Below are positions 23,489 to 33,888 of a stretch of DNA of 33,904 nt, in pieces; position 1 is the stretch's first letter; each line of letters begins with the position of its first letter. Position numbers and translations under genes: made by a program. A model generated the notes under the pieces. It was given only the letters and a program-made list of their open reading frames with translations, did no database searches and was not told the DNA's origin. The DNA is from JARRRD01 sp046706685 (GTDB lineage Bacteria; Nitrospirota; Thermodesulfovibrionia; Thermodesulfovibrionales; UBA6898): NCBI GenBank assembly GCA_046706685.1, contig JBJKPE010000219.1, positions 1-33,904 of the forward strand, read 5' to 3'.

Positions 23489-24323
23489 AAAATCCCTCCC
23501 CGCTCTTTCTGCCCAGCCTCCCTTCTCCAACCATTTTTCTCAGCAGGGGACATGGGCTGAACTTCTCTCCCATCCCGGCCCGGAGGATATCCAGTATTTC
23601 CAGGCAGGTGTCCAGTCCTATGAAATCCGCGAGTTCCAGTGGACCCATGGGTTGGTTCGCGCCGAGCTTCATGATGGTGTCGATGCCTTCTTTTGATGCC
23701 ACCCCGTCCTGCAGGCAGAAGACTGCCTCGTTAATCATGGGCATGAGGACGCGGTTTGAGACGAAACCGGGGAAATCCATGACAACAACCGGAGCCTTTC
23801 CCATTCTTTCGGATACCGACCTAACGGCAGCTACGGTTTCATCGGATGTCCTGTCGCCTCTGGCAATCTCGACAAGTTTCATAATGTAGGCCGGATTCAT
23901 GAAATGCATTCCGATGAACCGGCCGGGCCTTCCGGTTGACCCGGCGAGTCGGGTGATCGGTATGGAAGAGGTGTTCGATGCAAAGATGGCCTCCGGGGAA
24001 CACAGTCCGTCGAGCTTTCGAAATATTTCTTTCTTGACCTCTTCTCTCTCGGTTACCGCCTCTATGATCAGGCCGGCCGCCCTGCAATCTTCGAGGGAAG
24101 TTGTCGTTCTTATATGTGAAAGGATCAGGTCCCTCTCCCCCGCTCTGATTTTACCTTCAGCAACCCTTTTTTCGAGCCTGTTCTTTATTGCAGTGATGCA
24201 TCGGGAGACGGCTTCCCCGTCGAGATCTTCGATAAGCACATCATAGCCGCTCTGAGCAGCCGCCTGAGCTATGCCGCCTCCCATGATACCGGCACCGATT
24301 ACGGCGATAACCTTGATTTCCAC
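23475..24323 (-). CDS. hbd: 3-hydroxybutyryl-CoA dehydrogenase, right-arm copy
   Basis: Identical to 9582-10430 (282 residues, GTG start behind AAGGAG): GAGIMG NAD site, GMHFMNP catalytic segment. Confidence 0.9.
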   Translation of the reverse strand: MEIKVIAVIGAGIMGGGIAQAAAQSGYDVLIEDLDGEAVSRCITAIKNRLEKRVAEGKIRAGERDLILSHIRTTTSLEDCRAAGLIIEAVTEREEVKKEIFRKLDGLCSPEAIFASNTSSIPITRLAGSTGRPGRFIGMHFMNPAYIMKLVEIARGDRTSDETVAAVRSVSERMGKAPVVVMDFPGFVSNRVLMPMINEAVFCLQDGVASKEGIDTIMKLGANQPMGPLELADFIGLDTCLEILDILRAGMGEKFSPCPLLRKMVGEGRLGRKSGEGFYDYR

Positions 24324-24439
24324 TTTTTCATCTCCTTCTGAACCGGCAAAGCCCGGGCCAAAATGCATTTCACCGCAGAGGCGTAAAGATCGCGGAGATC
24401 AATAGGTCTTGTCTTCCGGTGAGAGGCCGGAGAACAAAG

Positions 24440-25633
24440 CTATCCGCCAGGGGACTGAGTCCCATCCTTTTCCTTCAGTGCCAGGTGTGCAATCAGGAGC
24501 CTGAGCATGTCCGATGTGCCCTCTCCCAAGGTCAGGAGTCTCGCGTCCCTCCAGTGCCTGTGTACATCGTATCCGTCGGTATAGCCGTAACCGCCGTGTA
24601 TCTGTATCGCTTTATCGCAGACCCGGAGCGCCATTTCCGATGAGAAGAGTTTCGCCTTGGACGCCTGGAGGGCTATATCCTCTCGTTTTTCTTTCAGGGA
24701 TGAAGCGTAGTAAGTGAGGAGCCTCGCCGCGCTTATGTCGGTCGCCATGTCGGAAAGCTTCTGCTGGACGAGCTGGAAACCCGATATGGTTTGTCCGAAT
24801 GCCTTTCTCCTCCTGCTGTAATGTATCGCTTTGTCAAATGCGCACTGAGCTATACCCACGCCTATTGCAGCGATGGTGATGCGGCCGGAATTAAGTATCT
24901 GTTTGGCGTATTCGAGCCCCTGCCCCTCTTCTCCAAGCAGGCTCTCTTTCGGTACACTGCAATTATCCAGACGTATAGCCGCCAGCCGGTTTCCCCTGAA
25001 TCCGAGCTTTTCTATCGGTTTAAGAACGTTAAAGCCGGGGGTCTTCGAAGGGATCAGGAGGGCGGAAACGCCTTTGCCTGTCCTGGCAAATACGAGTGCG
25101 AAGTCTGTTTCCCCGGCGTTGGATATCATCATTTTGCTGCCGTTAAGTACATAGCGGCCCCCGGAAAGGGCGGCTGTTGTCTGAATGGCTTTTGCGTCTG
25201 AGCCGCAGCAGGGCTCGGTGAGCGCAAAAGATACCAGCTTCGTGCCCTTTGCGAGTCCGTATACCTTCAGGAACTTCCGTTTCTGGTCTTCGTCGCCGAA
25301 GTGGTTTATACCGGCGCAGATCATCCCCTGTATTGACACCTGCAGGGCCGTGTTTGCGCAGGCATTTGACAGCGACTCAAGTGCTGCGAGATATACGGGA
25401 AAGGGAAGGGCGGCCCCTCCGTATTCCTGCGGGAAGGGAAGCCCGAATAGTCCCCGGTCAGCCAATTTGGCGAGGTTCTCTCGCGGGAATATTTCTTCCT
25501 GATCTGTCTTTCTTGCCCCCGGTGCTATTTCCTCCTGGAAAAAGGCGGCAAACGATTCGAGGGTGGAATGATATCCCTGAAAATCCGTGAAAAGCATTTC
25601 GATGATCTTCCTCTGTTCTTCGATGTAGAGCAC
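24440..25633 (-). CDS. Acyl-CoA dehydrogenase 2, right-arm copy
   Basis: Identical to 8272-9465 (397 residues): flavin signature FALTEPCCGSD and predicted catalytic Glu in GEGTS; GTG start 2 nt after the thiolase stop. Confidence 0.9.
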   Translation of the reverse strand: MLYIEEQRKIIEMLFTDFQGYHSTLESFAAFFQEEIAPGARKTDQEEIFPRENLAKLADRGLFGLPFPQEYGGAALPFPVYLAALESLSNACANTALQVSIQGMICAGINHFGDEDQKRKFLKVYGLAKGTKLVSFALTEPCCGSDAKAIQTTAALSGGRYVLNGSKMMISNAGETDFALVFARTGKGVSALLIPSKTPGFNVLKPIEKLGFRGNRLAAIRLDNCSVPKESLLGEEGQGLEYAKQILNSGRITIAAIGVGIAQCAFDKAIHYSRRRKAFGQTISGFQLVQQKLSDMATDISAARLLTYYASSLKEKREDIALQASKAKLFSSEMALRVCDKAIQIHGGYGYTDGYDVHRHWRDARLLTLGEGTSDMLRLLIAHLALKEKDGTQSPGG

Positions 25634-25635
25634 GG

Positions 25636-26802
25636 CTATCTCTCTACGATCATCGCAAGGGCGTTCCCGCCGCCGAGGCAGAGTGTGGCAAGCCCCCGCT
25701 TTAGTCCTCTTGCCTTCAGGGCATAGAGGAGTGTCACCAGTATTCTGGCGCCACTGCAGCCTATGGGATGGCCTATTGCGACCGCCCCGCCGTTGACGTT
25801 CATCTTTGCTTCCGGGATCGCGAGTTCGCGTTCTATCACGATCGAGGCCGTCGCGTATGCTTCGTTATGCTCGATGAGGTCGATATCCGCGATGGAAAGG
25901 CCCGTCTTCTTCAGAAGCTTTCTCACAGTCGGGATCGGCGCCTCCATCACGTCTTCCGGCCTCGTTCCGCCGACTGCGTAATCCACAATCTTTCCGAGTG
26001 GCATCAGACCGAGTTCTTTCGCCTTAGCCCCGGACATCACGAGAAGTGCAGCAGCCCCGTCGCTCAGTTTGGAGACGTTGCCCGCTGTAAGAATACCTCC
26101 ATCCTTGAAAACGGGAGGGAGTTTCTCCAGCTTCTCCATGGACGTATCCTCCCTCACGCATTCGTCTCTGTCGATAATCATGCCCCCCACCTCAACGGGG
26201 AGAATCTCTTCCCTGAAGCGTCCCTCGTTTATGGCGGCTATGGCCTTCAGGTTGCTCTTCAGACTGAAATCATCGGCCTGCCGTCTGGTGATCCCGAACT
26301 TTGCGGCGACCCTTTCACCGGTCATTGCCATGTGAAAATCATTATAGACATCCCAAAGCCCGTCGTTCAGCATAGCGTCCATGGCGTATGCGTTTCCAAT
26401 GCGAAGGCCCCACCGGAGGCCTTTTATAAGGTGGGGGGAGGCGCTCATGTTTTCCATTCCGCCGGCGACGATAATATCTCCATCGCCGGCCTTTATCGCC
26501 TGCGCGGCGAGCATGACCGCCTTCAGGCCAGAACCGCAGACCTTGTTTACGGTGTAAGACCCTATCTCGACCGGAAGTCCTGAGAAGATGGCGGCCTGTC
26601 TCGCAGGGTTCTGCCCGAGACCGGCGGTGATCACATTGCCCATTATGACCTCGTCCACTTTCGCGAGCGGAACGTCCGCCCTCCTTAGCGCTTCTGCGAT
26701 GACCAGCGCACCCAGGCGAGGTGCGGAGATGTCCCTGAATGACCTGCCGAACCTCCCGACCGGCGTTCTTGCTCCGCTTGCGATGACGACTTCCCCAGAC
26801 AT
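25636..26802 (-). CDS. Acetyl-CoA acetyltransferase / thiolase, right-arm copy
   Basis: Identical to 7103-8269 (388 residues): Cys89, His345 and Cys375 active-site residues present; first gene of the operon. Confidence 0.91.
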   Translation of the reverse strand: MSGEVVIASGARTPVGRFGRSFRDISAPRLGALVIAEALRRADVPLAKVDEVIMGNVITAGLGQNPARQAAIFSGLPVEIGSYTVNKVCGSGLKAVMLAAQAIKAGDGDIIVAGGMENMSASPHLIKGLRWGLRIGNAYAMDAMLNDGLWDVYNDFHMAMTGERVAAKFGITRRQADDFSLKSNLKAIAAINEGRFREEILPVEVGGMIIDRDECVREDTSMEKLEKLPPVFKDGGILTAGNVSKLSDGAAALLVMSGAKAKELGLMPLGKIVDYAVGGTRPEDVMEAPIPTVRKLLKKTGLSIADIDLIEHNEAYATASIVIERELAIPEAKMNVNGGAVAIGHPIGCSGARILVTLLYALKARGLKRGLATLCLGGGNALAMIVER

Positions 26803-26824
26803 GACGCCTCCGGTGTGATATATT
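26796..26824 (+). promoter_or_regulatory. Promoter of acyl-CoA dehydrogenase 1, right-arm copy
   Basis: Mirror of 7081-7109: CAGACA, 17-nt spacer, TGA-TATATT. Confidence 0.4.
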
Positions 26825-26836
26825 GTGAATAGTCAA

Positions 26837-26864
26837 AGTATATCAGGTTTGGGAGGGACATCAA
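26837..26864 (-). promoter_or_regulatory. Promoter of the thiolase operon, right-arm copy
   Basis: Mirror of 7041-7068: TTGATG, 16-nt spacer, TGA-TATACT, interleaved with the divergent dehydrogenase promoter. Confidence 0.55.
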
Positions 26865-28064
26865 ATGGACTTTGCATTCTCGGAGGAGGAAGAGGAATTC
26901 CGCACAGCCGTGAGGGATTTCTGCGAGAGCAGGATCGCGCCTTTGTCGGAGGAGATAGATGAAAAGGGAGAAATACCGCGCAGCGTGATCTCGGATATGG
27001 GGGCCTTCGGTCTGCTAGGTATAACGGTGTCTAAACAATACGGAGGTGCGGGTGCGGGCTTTATGAAGGCGGCCATAGTCGCGGAGGAGATAGCCAGGGC
27101 TGATATGAGTATGGCCGTTGCGGTCTACTATCTCGTAGAAGCAGGCTGGGGCTTCCTGTTCGAACGATATGGGTCGGAGAAGGCAAAGACCGAGATACTC
27201 CCGAAGGTGACAAAAGGAGAGTCCTTTCTTGGAATAGCCTCGACGGAGGCGACAGGGGGGTCTGATATCTCGTCGACTTCTACTTCGATGGTCAGACGGG
27301 ACGGGAGTCTGATCATAAGCGGGACGAAGACATACATCAGCGGCGTGAGGGAAGCGGCCGAATATGGCGGAGGATATGTGGCTGTTGTGAAGACCGCGCC
27401 GAAGCTGGGTCGCAAGGGACTCTCCCTCTGCTATTTGCCCGTCGGTGAGAAGGCAGGGGTTGAGGTCATTGCTTCCCGACAGATGGGCAGAGAGGGGATA
27501 TCCAACGGGTTCATAAAGATAAACGATGTGGAGATACCGGATCATTATGTTATAGGAGAGTGGAACAAGGGGTTTTACTATGCGATGGAGGGTTTCAACT
27601 GCGCACGCACACTGGTTGCCGCCGCCTGCATAGGAGCTGCGGCAAAGGCAATCGAAATGGGCATCGGCCGTATAAAAAAAAGGAAAGTTTTCGGTACCCC
27701 CATCGGGAAGTTCGAAGGAATACAGTTCCAGCTCGCGGACGATTATGCGAGGCTCGAATCGGCGAGAATGGTTGTATGCAAGGCGGCCTGGATGCTCGAC
27801 CGTTTTTATGGAGAGGACATGTTCAGCCACGAGGAAATAAATATTGCTGTGGCGACCGCAAAACTGACTGCGCCGCAGGCGGCCTTCGAGATCATCAAGG
27901 ACGTGATGATCTGGCATGGCGCATATGGTTATACGAGAGAGGCCGGCATCGAGAGAGGCCTGAGGGGCGTTGCTTCCTACATTGTCGGGGCCGAAGGGAC
28001 GATGAATGTCATGAAGATAATAATCGGCAAGGTCCTTCTGGGCAAGGAATACGGCCCGATGTGA
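26865..28064 (+). CDS. Acyl-CoA dehydrogenase 1, right-arm copy
   Basis: Identical to 5841-7040 (399 residues): three-domain FAD dehydrogenase with predicted catalytic Glu377 in GAEGT, divergent from the thiolase operon and convergent with the radical SAM gene. Confidence 0.9.
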   Translation: MDFAFSEEEEEFRTAVRDFCESRIAPLSEEIDEKGEIPRSVISDMGAFGLLGITVSKQYGGAGAGFMKAAIVAEEIARADMSMAVAVYYLVEAGWGFLFERYGSEKAKTEILPKVTKGESFLGIASTEATGGSDISSTSTSMVRRDGSLIISGTKTYISGVREAAEYGGGYVAVVKTAPKLGRKGLSLCYLPVGEKAGVEVIASRQMGREGISNGFIKINDVEIPDHYVIGEWNKGFYYAMEGFNCARTLVAAACIGAAAKAIEMGIGRIKKRKVFGTPIGKFEGIQFQLADDYARLESARMVVCKAAWMLDRFYGEDMFSHEEINIAVATAKLTAPQAAFEIIKDVMIWHGAYGYTREAGIERGLRGVASYIVGAEGTMNVMKIIIGKVLLGKEYGPM

Positions 28065-28100
28065 TATGAAAGTCCCGGCGTTAACACGTTCACTCTTTGC

Positions 28101-29642
28101 CTAAACCTGGCGCTTGGAACGTTTCATGGCAAAGAATGGCGCGTGGTTGGAGGTGAATGCGGGAGGGTCATTTTTCAGGATTGCGGAAACGGCCGGGTCT
28201 CGTTTGAACTCATTATCGAGGAAGAGACGGACACGCTTCCTGTCCCATCCTTTGGGATGGATGAAGTCGGTATAGAGCGAAAGGTCTCCGTCGTAGAACT
28301 TCATGGTCTCTATTTCTTTATCCCGTTTACCGCATACCGGCATGTTGAATATCGCCAGGTTGAGGAAGTCGATGCAGTTGCTGTGTCTGACTGCAAATTT
28401 GAGGGTCTTGCGGGCGCTGGCCTCTGTCTCTGCAGGCGTTCCAAAAATAAGGTACACGTATGCGGCAATCCCCGCCCGTTCCAGGTTTTTTAAGACGGCT
28501 GAAGCTGTTTCAAGTCTGATACCCTTCTGCAGAGCGTCCAGGACATCCTGGTCTCCGGACTCGATACCGAGTTTGAGCATTACGCAGCCTGCTTTTTTCA
28601 AGGCGACACAAAAATCGCGGTCGGCAAGCCGCGGGCCAACCCGGGCAAAGCCATACCATGGGACATGAAGATTGTCGGTTATGAGTGCATCGAAAATGGC
28701 CGGGCTTATCGCGTTGTCGAGAAGATGAATGAGCACCGGGTGTGTTTCATCTGCAAGCTCCTGCAATTCAGCTGTGACACGGCCCGGGGTAAGAGGGAGA
28801 TAGGGGTTGTCCTCGGCTTTTTCCGGACAAAAAGAACACCTGTTCCAGAAACAGCCTGTCGAGGCGCTGTAAGGCAAAATGAACCCGGGTGAAAGGTAAT
28901 CACACAACGGGAGGGCACCGTATTCAGGACGGGCTGTTTCCCCTTCAGTCGCATCCACGCCAAGGATGGAGAGAAGCTGAATCTCACCGGGACCTGCCAC
29001 AACGTGGTCGACAAGTCCGCCGAAGGGATTTTGCCATCCGGAATTTTTTTTCCACGAGCTGACGAGACCTCCGCCCAAGATTATCTTTATCCCTGGGAAA
29101 TTGCGCCTTATAAATCCCATTACCGAAAATGCGGATAAGGCCTGACTCAGATAATTCAGTGAAATACCCACAATATGAAAGTTTTGTTTCAAGAAGAGTT
29201 CTTCTAATCGGGTCTGAAAATACGTATAAAAAGGGCTCTTTTCCGGCCTTTCAGCAGCTGCCAGGAGGTCGGCGCTATTCAGGGGTGAGAGACATTTGTC
29301 CTCGAAATTCACAAGTCCCACCGACACAGCCGGCGGCGAAATTTTGTCCAGTACGCGGCCTATGTCTTTCACTGCCCGCCGGTAGCGGTCTATACTGTCG
29401 TAGAGGCCTGGATTTCTCAGGGACTTCAGATTGCGGTCTCTGTGCAGAAACGCCCGCTTTGACCAGGTGTCAGATTCTGCTCCCGCAGGCAACCGTATGC
29501 CCATAAGGTAAAGGAGCCCCTCCAGATTCGCGTCCAGAAGGCTGTGTTCGACTCCGTGACGCGCGAGCATGCCCGCCAGCCTCGCAATGCCCGCGGGCGG
29601 CTCAGAAGGTTTGGCTGTGGGAGGATGGATCAGGAGCAACAT
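28101..29642 (-). CDS. Radical SAM protein with B12-binding-like domain, right-arm copy
   Basis: Identical to 4263-5804 (513 residues): GCFWNRCSFC cluster motif with Cx4Cx2C spacing and DANLEG in place of DxHxxG. Confidence 0.86.
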   Translation of the reverse strand: MLLLIHPPTAKPSEPPAGIARLAGMLARHGVEHSLLDANLEGLLYLMGIRLPAGAESDTWSKRAFLHRDRNLKSLRNPGLYDSIDRYRRAVKDIGRVLDKISPPAVSVGLVNFEDKCLSPLNSADLLAAAERPEKSPFYTYFQTRLEELFLKQNFHIVGISLNYLSQALSAFSVMGFIRRNFPGIKIILGGGLVSSWKKNSGWQNPFGGLVDHVVAGPGEIQLLSILGVDATEGETARPEYGALPLCDYLSPGFILPYSASTGCFWNRCSFCPEKAEDNPYLPLTPGRVTAELQELADETHPVLIHLLDNAISPAIFDALITDNLHVPWYGFARVGPRLADRDFCVALKKAGCVMLKLGIESGDQDVLDALQKGIRLETASAVLKNLERAGIAAYVYLIFGTPAETEASARKTLKFAVRHSNCIDFLNLAIFNMPVCGKRDKEIETMKFYDGDLSLYTDFIHPKGWDRKRVRLFLDNEFKRDPAVSAILKNDPPAFTSNHAPFFAMKRSKRQV

Positions 29643-29756
29643 GACAGTTTGCTTCTTTTATGTCCGCGTTCTTGTCTCAATATCTCTCAACTCTAACAGA
29701 GACAACGTGAGGCTTTCAACACTCCTGTCAGTTCTGCATCGATTGCGGGCCCGGAC

Positions 29757-29786
29757 AAAAAGAAAGGCCCGGCAATGCCGGGCCTT
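29757..29786 (-). terminator. Intrinsic terminator of the secreted-protein gene, right-arm copy
   Basis: Mirror of 4119-4148: 10-bp GC-rich stem, ATT loop, U-rich tail. Confidence 0.85.
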
Positions 29787-29797
29787 GAGTTATGGAG

Positions 29798-29832
29798 TTT
29801 CATGGGCCGGTCTGCAGCCCCGGCCCATGAAA
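29798..29832 (-). terminator. 13-bp hairpin after the secreted-protein gene, right-arm copy
   Basis: Mirror of 4073-4107; perfect stem, no U tract. Confidence 0.55.
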
Positions 29833-29845
29833 TAGCAGCTTCCGG

Positions 29846-31615
29846 CTAGGTCCGACGTTTTTTTCGGAGTACCGCTACAGCCCCGACCCCGGCCAGAAGC
29901 ATGAAGAGGATCATGCCCCATTCGGTCATGGTCGGGACTTGCGTTGGCACCGTAACTACAGCGACCTGCGCAGTGGCGGACCTGAAAACATCAGGGCCGG
30001 TTGGAGGGGTCCCTGTTGCCGTGACAGTGTTTGTAAAGTCCGAGGTCACATTATTGACCTTACATGTGTAGACCCATGTCTCAGTGGTATCAAGGACACC
30101 GGGGTTGCTGGTGTCGCCAGTGGGTCCGGTAAGAGTAGTGCACTGCGGATCACTGACGATGATATTGTGTAGAGGCACACTGCCAGGGTTCCTGACAGTC
30201 AAAGTGAATGTGGCGGTCCCTCCGCTGACAACTGTCTGGTTAGACGGGGTCTTAATCACTGTAATAAGCGGGGCTGGCGGCGTGTTAATAGTAACCTGTG
30301 AACTGTCGGAGTCAGTGACGGTCGGACCACCTGCTACCGTGCCGTTCGCCGTAACGTTATTTATAAAGCCGGCAGTTACATTGGCTGTCGAGCATGTGTA
30401 GACCCATGTCTCAGTGGTATCAAGGACACCGGGGTTGCTGGTATCGCCAGTGGGTCCGGTAAGAGGAGTAGTGCACTGCGGATCACTGACGCTGACATTG
30501 GTCAGGGGGAGACTGCCGGTGTTCGTAACAGTAAGTGTGAATGAGGCCGTCCCGCCGCTGTCAACTGTCTGGATGGAGGGGGTCTTGATCACCGTGATCG
30601 CCGCCGTATTTACTGTCACATTCGCAGATGCGGTCGCAGTGACATCAGGACCGGTCGGAGGGGTCCCCGTCGCCGTGACAGTGTTTGTGAAGGGAGAGGT
30701 GACACCATTGACCGTGCAAGTGTAAGTCCACGTCTCAGTGGTCTGAAGAATATGGTCGTTGTTAGAATCACCCACCGGGCCGGTGAGACTAGAACACTGC
30801 GGATCACTGACAATGACATTGCTCAGAGGGGCATTGGTCCCTGTGTTCCTGACGGTTATGGTAAACGTGGCATTATTTCCGCTCAACACCGCCTGGTCGG
30901 CAGGAGTCTTGGCAACCGAGATAGCCGGCACGGATATCGGAAGACCTGATGGGACCACTTGACAGTCGCACTTCGATTTTGTTCTCGGGAAAGCGCCGGT
31001 TACATCTGCGCAGTTGTTTGATGCCTGGTTGTCCCAGCTTGTACAGACGGGAATATCGATTAAGCCGTCACCGTTAAGATCTACGCATGCGAATTCCAGA
31101 GTAACCCTTCTGTACGCGTTGCTGTTGGTTGAAATGTCGCCACACAAGTCTGAGTCGCCGTCCCAATATGGATTAGTAACAGTACCGGTAGAGTCAGGAT
31201 ATCCGTCGGCATCCGTATCTATGGACGGACGGGTCGATGAGAGAACACCTGAAAGAAAGTCATGGTCGCAACTTGTCCCTGTCAATGCGCTGGTGCCGTC
31301 CTGGGAGAAGAAAAGCCCTATGTCATATCGGTCCGGTGAGCCTATCGCGCTGACTTTCACGTCGAAGGTCGCGGTAGCGACTCCGTTAGTACACCCTGAA
31401 AAGGTACCCGGAACGGGAGTGAAGCTCTGTACACGCACGTCGTTCGCCGTGCAAACCGAGCCCGGCTGATAGTGGTCAATGCAGACATTGCCCGTTTCAG
31501 CCTTTGCTGCAGTGGGCGTAATCAGTAAAACCGTTGAGATTACGGCCAGCACCAAAATATGCACAGATATCGCCGGCAAAAAATTCTTTCTTCCTGAAAA
31601 CAAAATTCCCTTCAT
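29846..31615 (-). CDS. Secreted DUF11-repeat protein with IPTL-CTERM-like tail, right-arm copy
   Basis: Identical to 2290-4059 (589 residues): signal peptide, Cys- and Asp-rich N-terminal domain, three DUF11-like Ig repeats, VPTMTEWGMI sorting tail. Confidence 0.83.
   Translation of the reverse strand: MKGILFSGRKNFLPAISVHILVLAVISTVLLITPTAAKAETGNVCIDHYQPGSVCTANDVRVQSFTPVPGTFSGCTNGVATATFDVKVSAIGSPDRYDIGLFFSQDGTSALTGTSCDHDFLSGVLSSTRPSIDTDADGYPDSTGTVTNPYWDGDSDLCGDISTNSNAYRRVTLEFACVDLNGDGLIDIPVCTSWDNQASNNCADVTGAFPRTKSKCDCQVVPSGLPISVPAISVAKTPADQAVLSGNNATFTITVRNTGTNAPLSNVIVSDPQCSSLTGPVGDSNNDHILQTTETWTYTCTVNGVTSPFTNTVTATGTPPTGPDVTATASANVTVNTAAITVIKTPSIQTVDSGGTASFTLTVTNTGSLPLTNVSVSDPQCTTPLTGPTGDTSNPGVLDTTETWVYTCSTANVTAGFINNVTANGTVAGGPTVTDSDSSQVTINTPPAPLITVIKTPSNQTVVSGGTATFTLTVRNPGSVPLHNIIVSDPQCTTLTGPTGDTSNPGVLDTTETWVYTCKVNNVTSDFTNTVTATGTPPTGPDVFRSATAQVAVVTVPTQVPTMTEWGMILFMLLAGVGAVAVLRKKRRT
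30063..30157 (-). repeat. Intragenic direct repeat in DUF11 repeat 3, right-arm copy
   Basis: Mirror of 3748-3842; near-identical to 30393-30490. Confidence 0.85.
30393..30490 (-). repeat. Intragenic direct repeat in DUF11 repeat 2, right-arm copy
   Basis: Mirror of 3415-3512, with the extra codon relative to 30063-30157. Confidence 0.85.
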
Positions 31616-31717
31616 TTGTCCTCCTAAGTTCAATTTTTTCTACATGCGTCAGATATTATTAAACAACTACAGCTTTTGATTTAGAGTAAATTTAGTAAAG
31701 TCGACATACATCTCATA

Positions 31718-31745
31718 AGCATATCAAAGTTTTTTCATCTGTCAA
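31718..31745 (-). promoter_or_regulatory. Promoter of the DUF11-repeat protein, right-arm copy
   Basis: Mirror of 2160-2187: TTGACA, 16-nt spacer, TGA-TATGCT. Confidence 0.6.
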
Positions 31746-31788
31746 CCCCCCCGGGGAAAACGGCTTCGCAAAGTGCTTTGGGGCTTCT

Positions 31789-31926
31789 TATTAACCCGGC
31801 AACATAATACCGTAAGCCGTCATCCTCGCTTTGTCGGGGATCGGACGGCGTAATATCGTAAGAACAAAGAAAGATTCCGGACAAGCCGGAATGACAAAAT
31901 TCAACTATTTGATTGCCGGGTTAATA
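31789..31926. mobile_element. 138-bp MITE-like element, right-arm copy
   Basis: Mirror of 1979-2116 with perfect 14-bp terminal inverted repeats. Confidence 0.6.
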
Positions 31927-32197
31927 GTTCAGTGCATATGCACGCGCGATATGGCCTTTTGAGCCGACAAGTCTCCACGGTCCGCAAGAGATAAATCCTG
32001 CGGCCGGGGATATGCGCCGCTCTACGTTCTGGTTTTCCGGAATTTTGACCGATTTTCGTTCTATAATTAATACATATGATAACTATTGCCAACTCCTTCG
32101 AATGGGCAGGTAAATGCTTTCAGCATCTTTCTTCCGAAAGCCATTTCGTCCAGTTCGGCAGCTTTTGGATCGAAAACCTGTTGTCGGCTGACAAGCC

Positions 32198-33571
32198 ATG
32201 ATCATTAAAACATTCAGGCTCCGGCTGACACTCTTTTACACAGGCGCGGTAGTATTAATAATTGCCGGTTTTTGCCTGCTGCTTTACAGACAGTACGAGG
32301 GACAGCTTCTGGACAGGGTCGACGCCCAACTCATGGATACTGCGCGGAATCTCATTGTGAGCGAGGTAAAGCCCAAGACGCTCACGCGCGACCAGGAGAT
32401 CATAATAAAGACCAAGCAGGAATACTTCCAGATAGTCAATTATAGCGGCGAGATTATTATCACATCCCTCAGTCAGAACCAGCAGTGGCCCCTTGACAAA
32501 CAGATGATGCTGAAGGCCTTTCAAGGCAATCCTCAATATGAGACGGTAAAGTTCATGGGTGGTGATTACAGGACGATATATTTCCCTGTCAACACGGAGT
32601 CTATCGTACGTGTGGGGAAGTCGCTGGATGAGACGGGTCAGACGCTGGCGGGGCTGAGAAGGCTTCTTATCCTTTTTTCTCCTTTTGTGCTGGTGATATG
32701 CTCGATAATGAGCTGGCTCTTCGCCGGCTGGGCACTTAATCCGGTTCTCGAAATAAAGAACATTGCGGAGCAGATAAGGCGGGGAAGGATGAGGGGAAGG
32801 ATCGAGGCCGGTTTAAAGGGGCGTGAGCTGGGTGAACTCGCGGTGATTTTCAACGACATGCTGCAGAGCATCCAGCGTTCCGTGGAAATGCAGAAGCGCT
32901 TTGTTGCCGACGTATCCCACGAGATAAGATCTCCCCTGACGGCACTGCGCGGCAGCATTGAGGTTGCGCTGCGCAGAAGGAGGTCTGTTGAAGACTATGA
33001 AAATGTGCTTGAGACCAGTCTGGCCGATGTTATCAGGCTGTCCCGGATCACGGACGACCTGCTCTTTCTCACCAGGGCAGACAACAACATACTTGATCTC
33101 AGGCGGCAATGGTTTGAGCTTGGGCCTGCTTTATCCTCCATTATTGAGCGGCTCGGGCACAAAGCGGTTTCTGCGGGAGTTTCCCTGGTAGAGGATTATC
33201 GGGTCGACCTCGAAGTATACGGAGATACGTTTCTCCTGGATCAGGCCTTCTCTAATCTGGTGGAAAATGCGATAAAGTATACCCCGAGGGGCGGGAAGGT
33301 GACTGTCACGACCGAAGAGAAGGAGGGCAAAGTCATGGTGACCGTGAGTGACAGCGGTATCGGCATCCCTGAAGAGGATATCCCTCATTTGTTTGAAAGG
33401 TTTTACCGTGTCGACAAAGAGCGGTCCAGAAGGGCCGGGGGGACCGGTCTTGGCCTTTCGATCACCGAATGGATCATCAAGGCGCACAAGGGAACGATAT
33501 CGGTGAAGAGCACCCCGGGTTCAGGCAGCGATTTTATAGTTGCTCTGCCTAAGGACGGCGACAGGGAATGA
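32198..33571 (+). CDS. Sensor histidine kinase, right-arm copy
   Basis: Identical to 334-1707 (457 residues): two TM helices, HAMP, phospho-acceptor His241 (codon at 32918), N-box Asn357, G1/F/G2 boxes; no adjacent response regulator. Confidence 0.93.
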   Translation: MIIKTFRLRLTLFYTGAVVLIIAGFCLLLYRQYEGQLLDRVDAQLMDTARNLIVSEVKPKTLTRDQEIIIKTKQEYFQIVNYSGEIIITSLSQNQQWPLDKQMMLKAFQGNPQYETVKFMGGDYRTIYFPVNTESIVRVGKSLDETGQTLAGLRRLLILFSPFVLVICSIMSWLFAGWALNPVLEIKNIAEQIRRGRMRGRIEAGLKGRELGELAVIFNDMLQSIQRSVEMQKRFVADVSHEIRSPLTALRGSIEVALRRRRSVEDYENVLETSLADVIRLSRITDDLLFLTRADNNILDLRRQWFELGPALSSIIERLGHKAVSAGVSLVEDYRVDLEVYGDTFLLDQAFSNLVENAIKYTPRGGKVTVTTEEKEGKVMVTVSDSGIGIPEEDIPHLFERFYRVDKERSRRAGGTGLGLSITEWIIKAHKGTISVKSTPGSGSDFIVALPKDGDRE

Positions 33572-33741
33572 CTTTATCTATTGCTTCGCCGCCGAAAATT
33601 CGTGTTGTCCGGAGTTGTGCCGGCGGCCCCGGGCTGACTTCAGGATCACCCCTGTCTGATATGGCATTCCGCTGATGGAGAGACTTAATGGCCAGTTCGT
33701 TGAATTTCTTGTATACAGCACTGTTTGTTTCATGAATTTGC

Positions 33742-33771
33742 TTGACGAGCCGGTTCGGCACATGCTATTCT
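33742..33771 (+). promoter_or_regulatory. Sigma70 promoter for the cold-shock gene, right-arm copy
   Basis: TTGACG, 18-nt spacer, TATTCT with TGC extension; mirror of 134-163. Confidence 0.65.
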
Positions 33772-33805
33772 AAAGGTAGAATTTTGGAAGTTTTTGCGAT
33801 TGCGG

Positions 33806-33841
33806 AGGCCACAAAGACTTTTGACTTTGTGGCCTTTTTTT
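33806..33841 (+). terminator. Intrinsic terminator in the csp leader, right-arm copy
   Basis: Mirror of 64-99: 11-bp stem and seven T, located about 28-63 nt after the predicted transcription start and about 48 nt before the start codon. Confidence 0.8.
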
Positions 33842-33888
33842 CTTGATGCCTTCTAAGATTTGAGTTTATAGATAAGGAGGTAAGAGAA

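Larger units (their letters stand above)
31616..32197. other. Intergenic region, 582 bp, right-arm copy
   Basis: Mirror of 1708-2289. On the plus strand TATAAT lies at 32062-32067 ahead of the kinase, with TTGACC at 32045-32050 too close (11-nt spacer) to form a standard pair. No gene is seen. Confidence 0.65.
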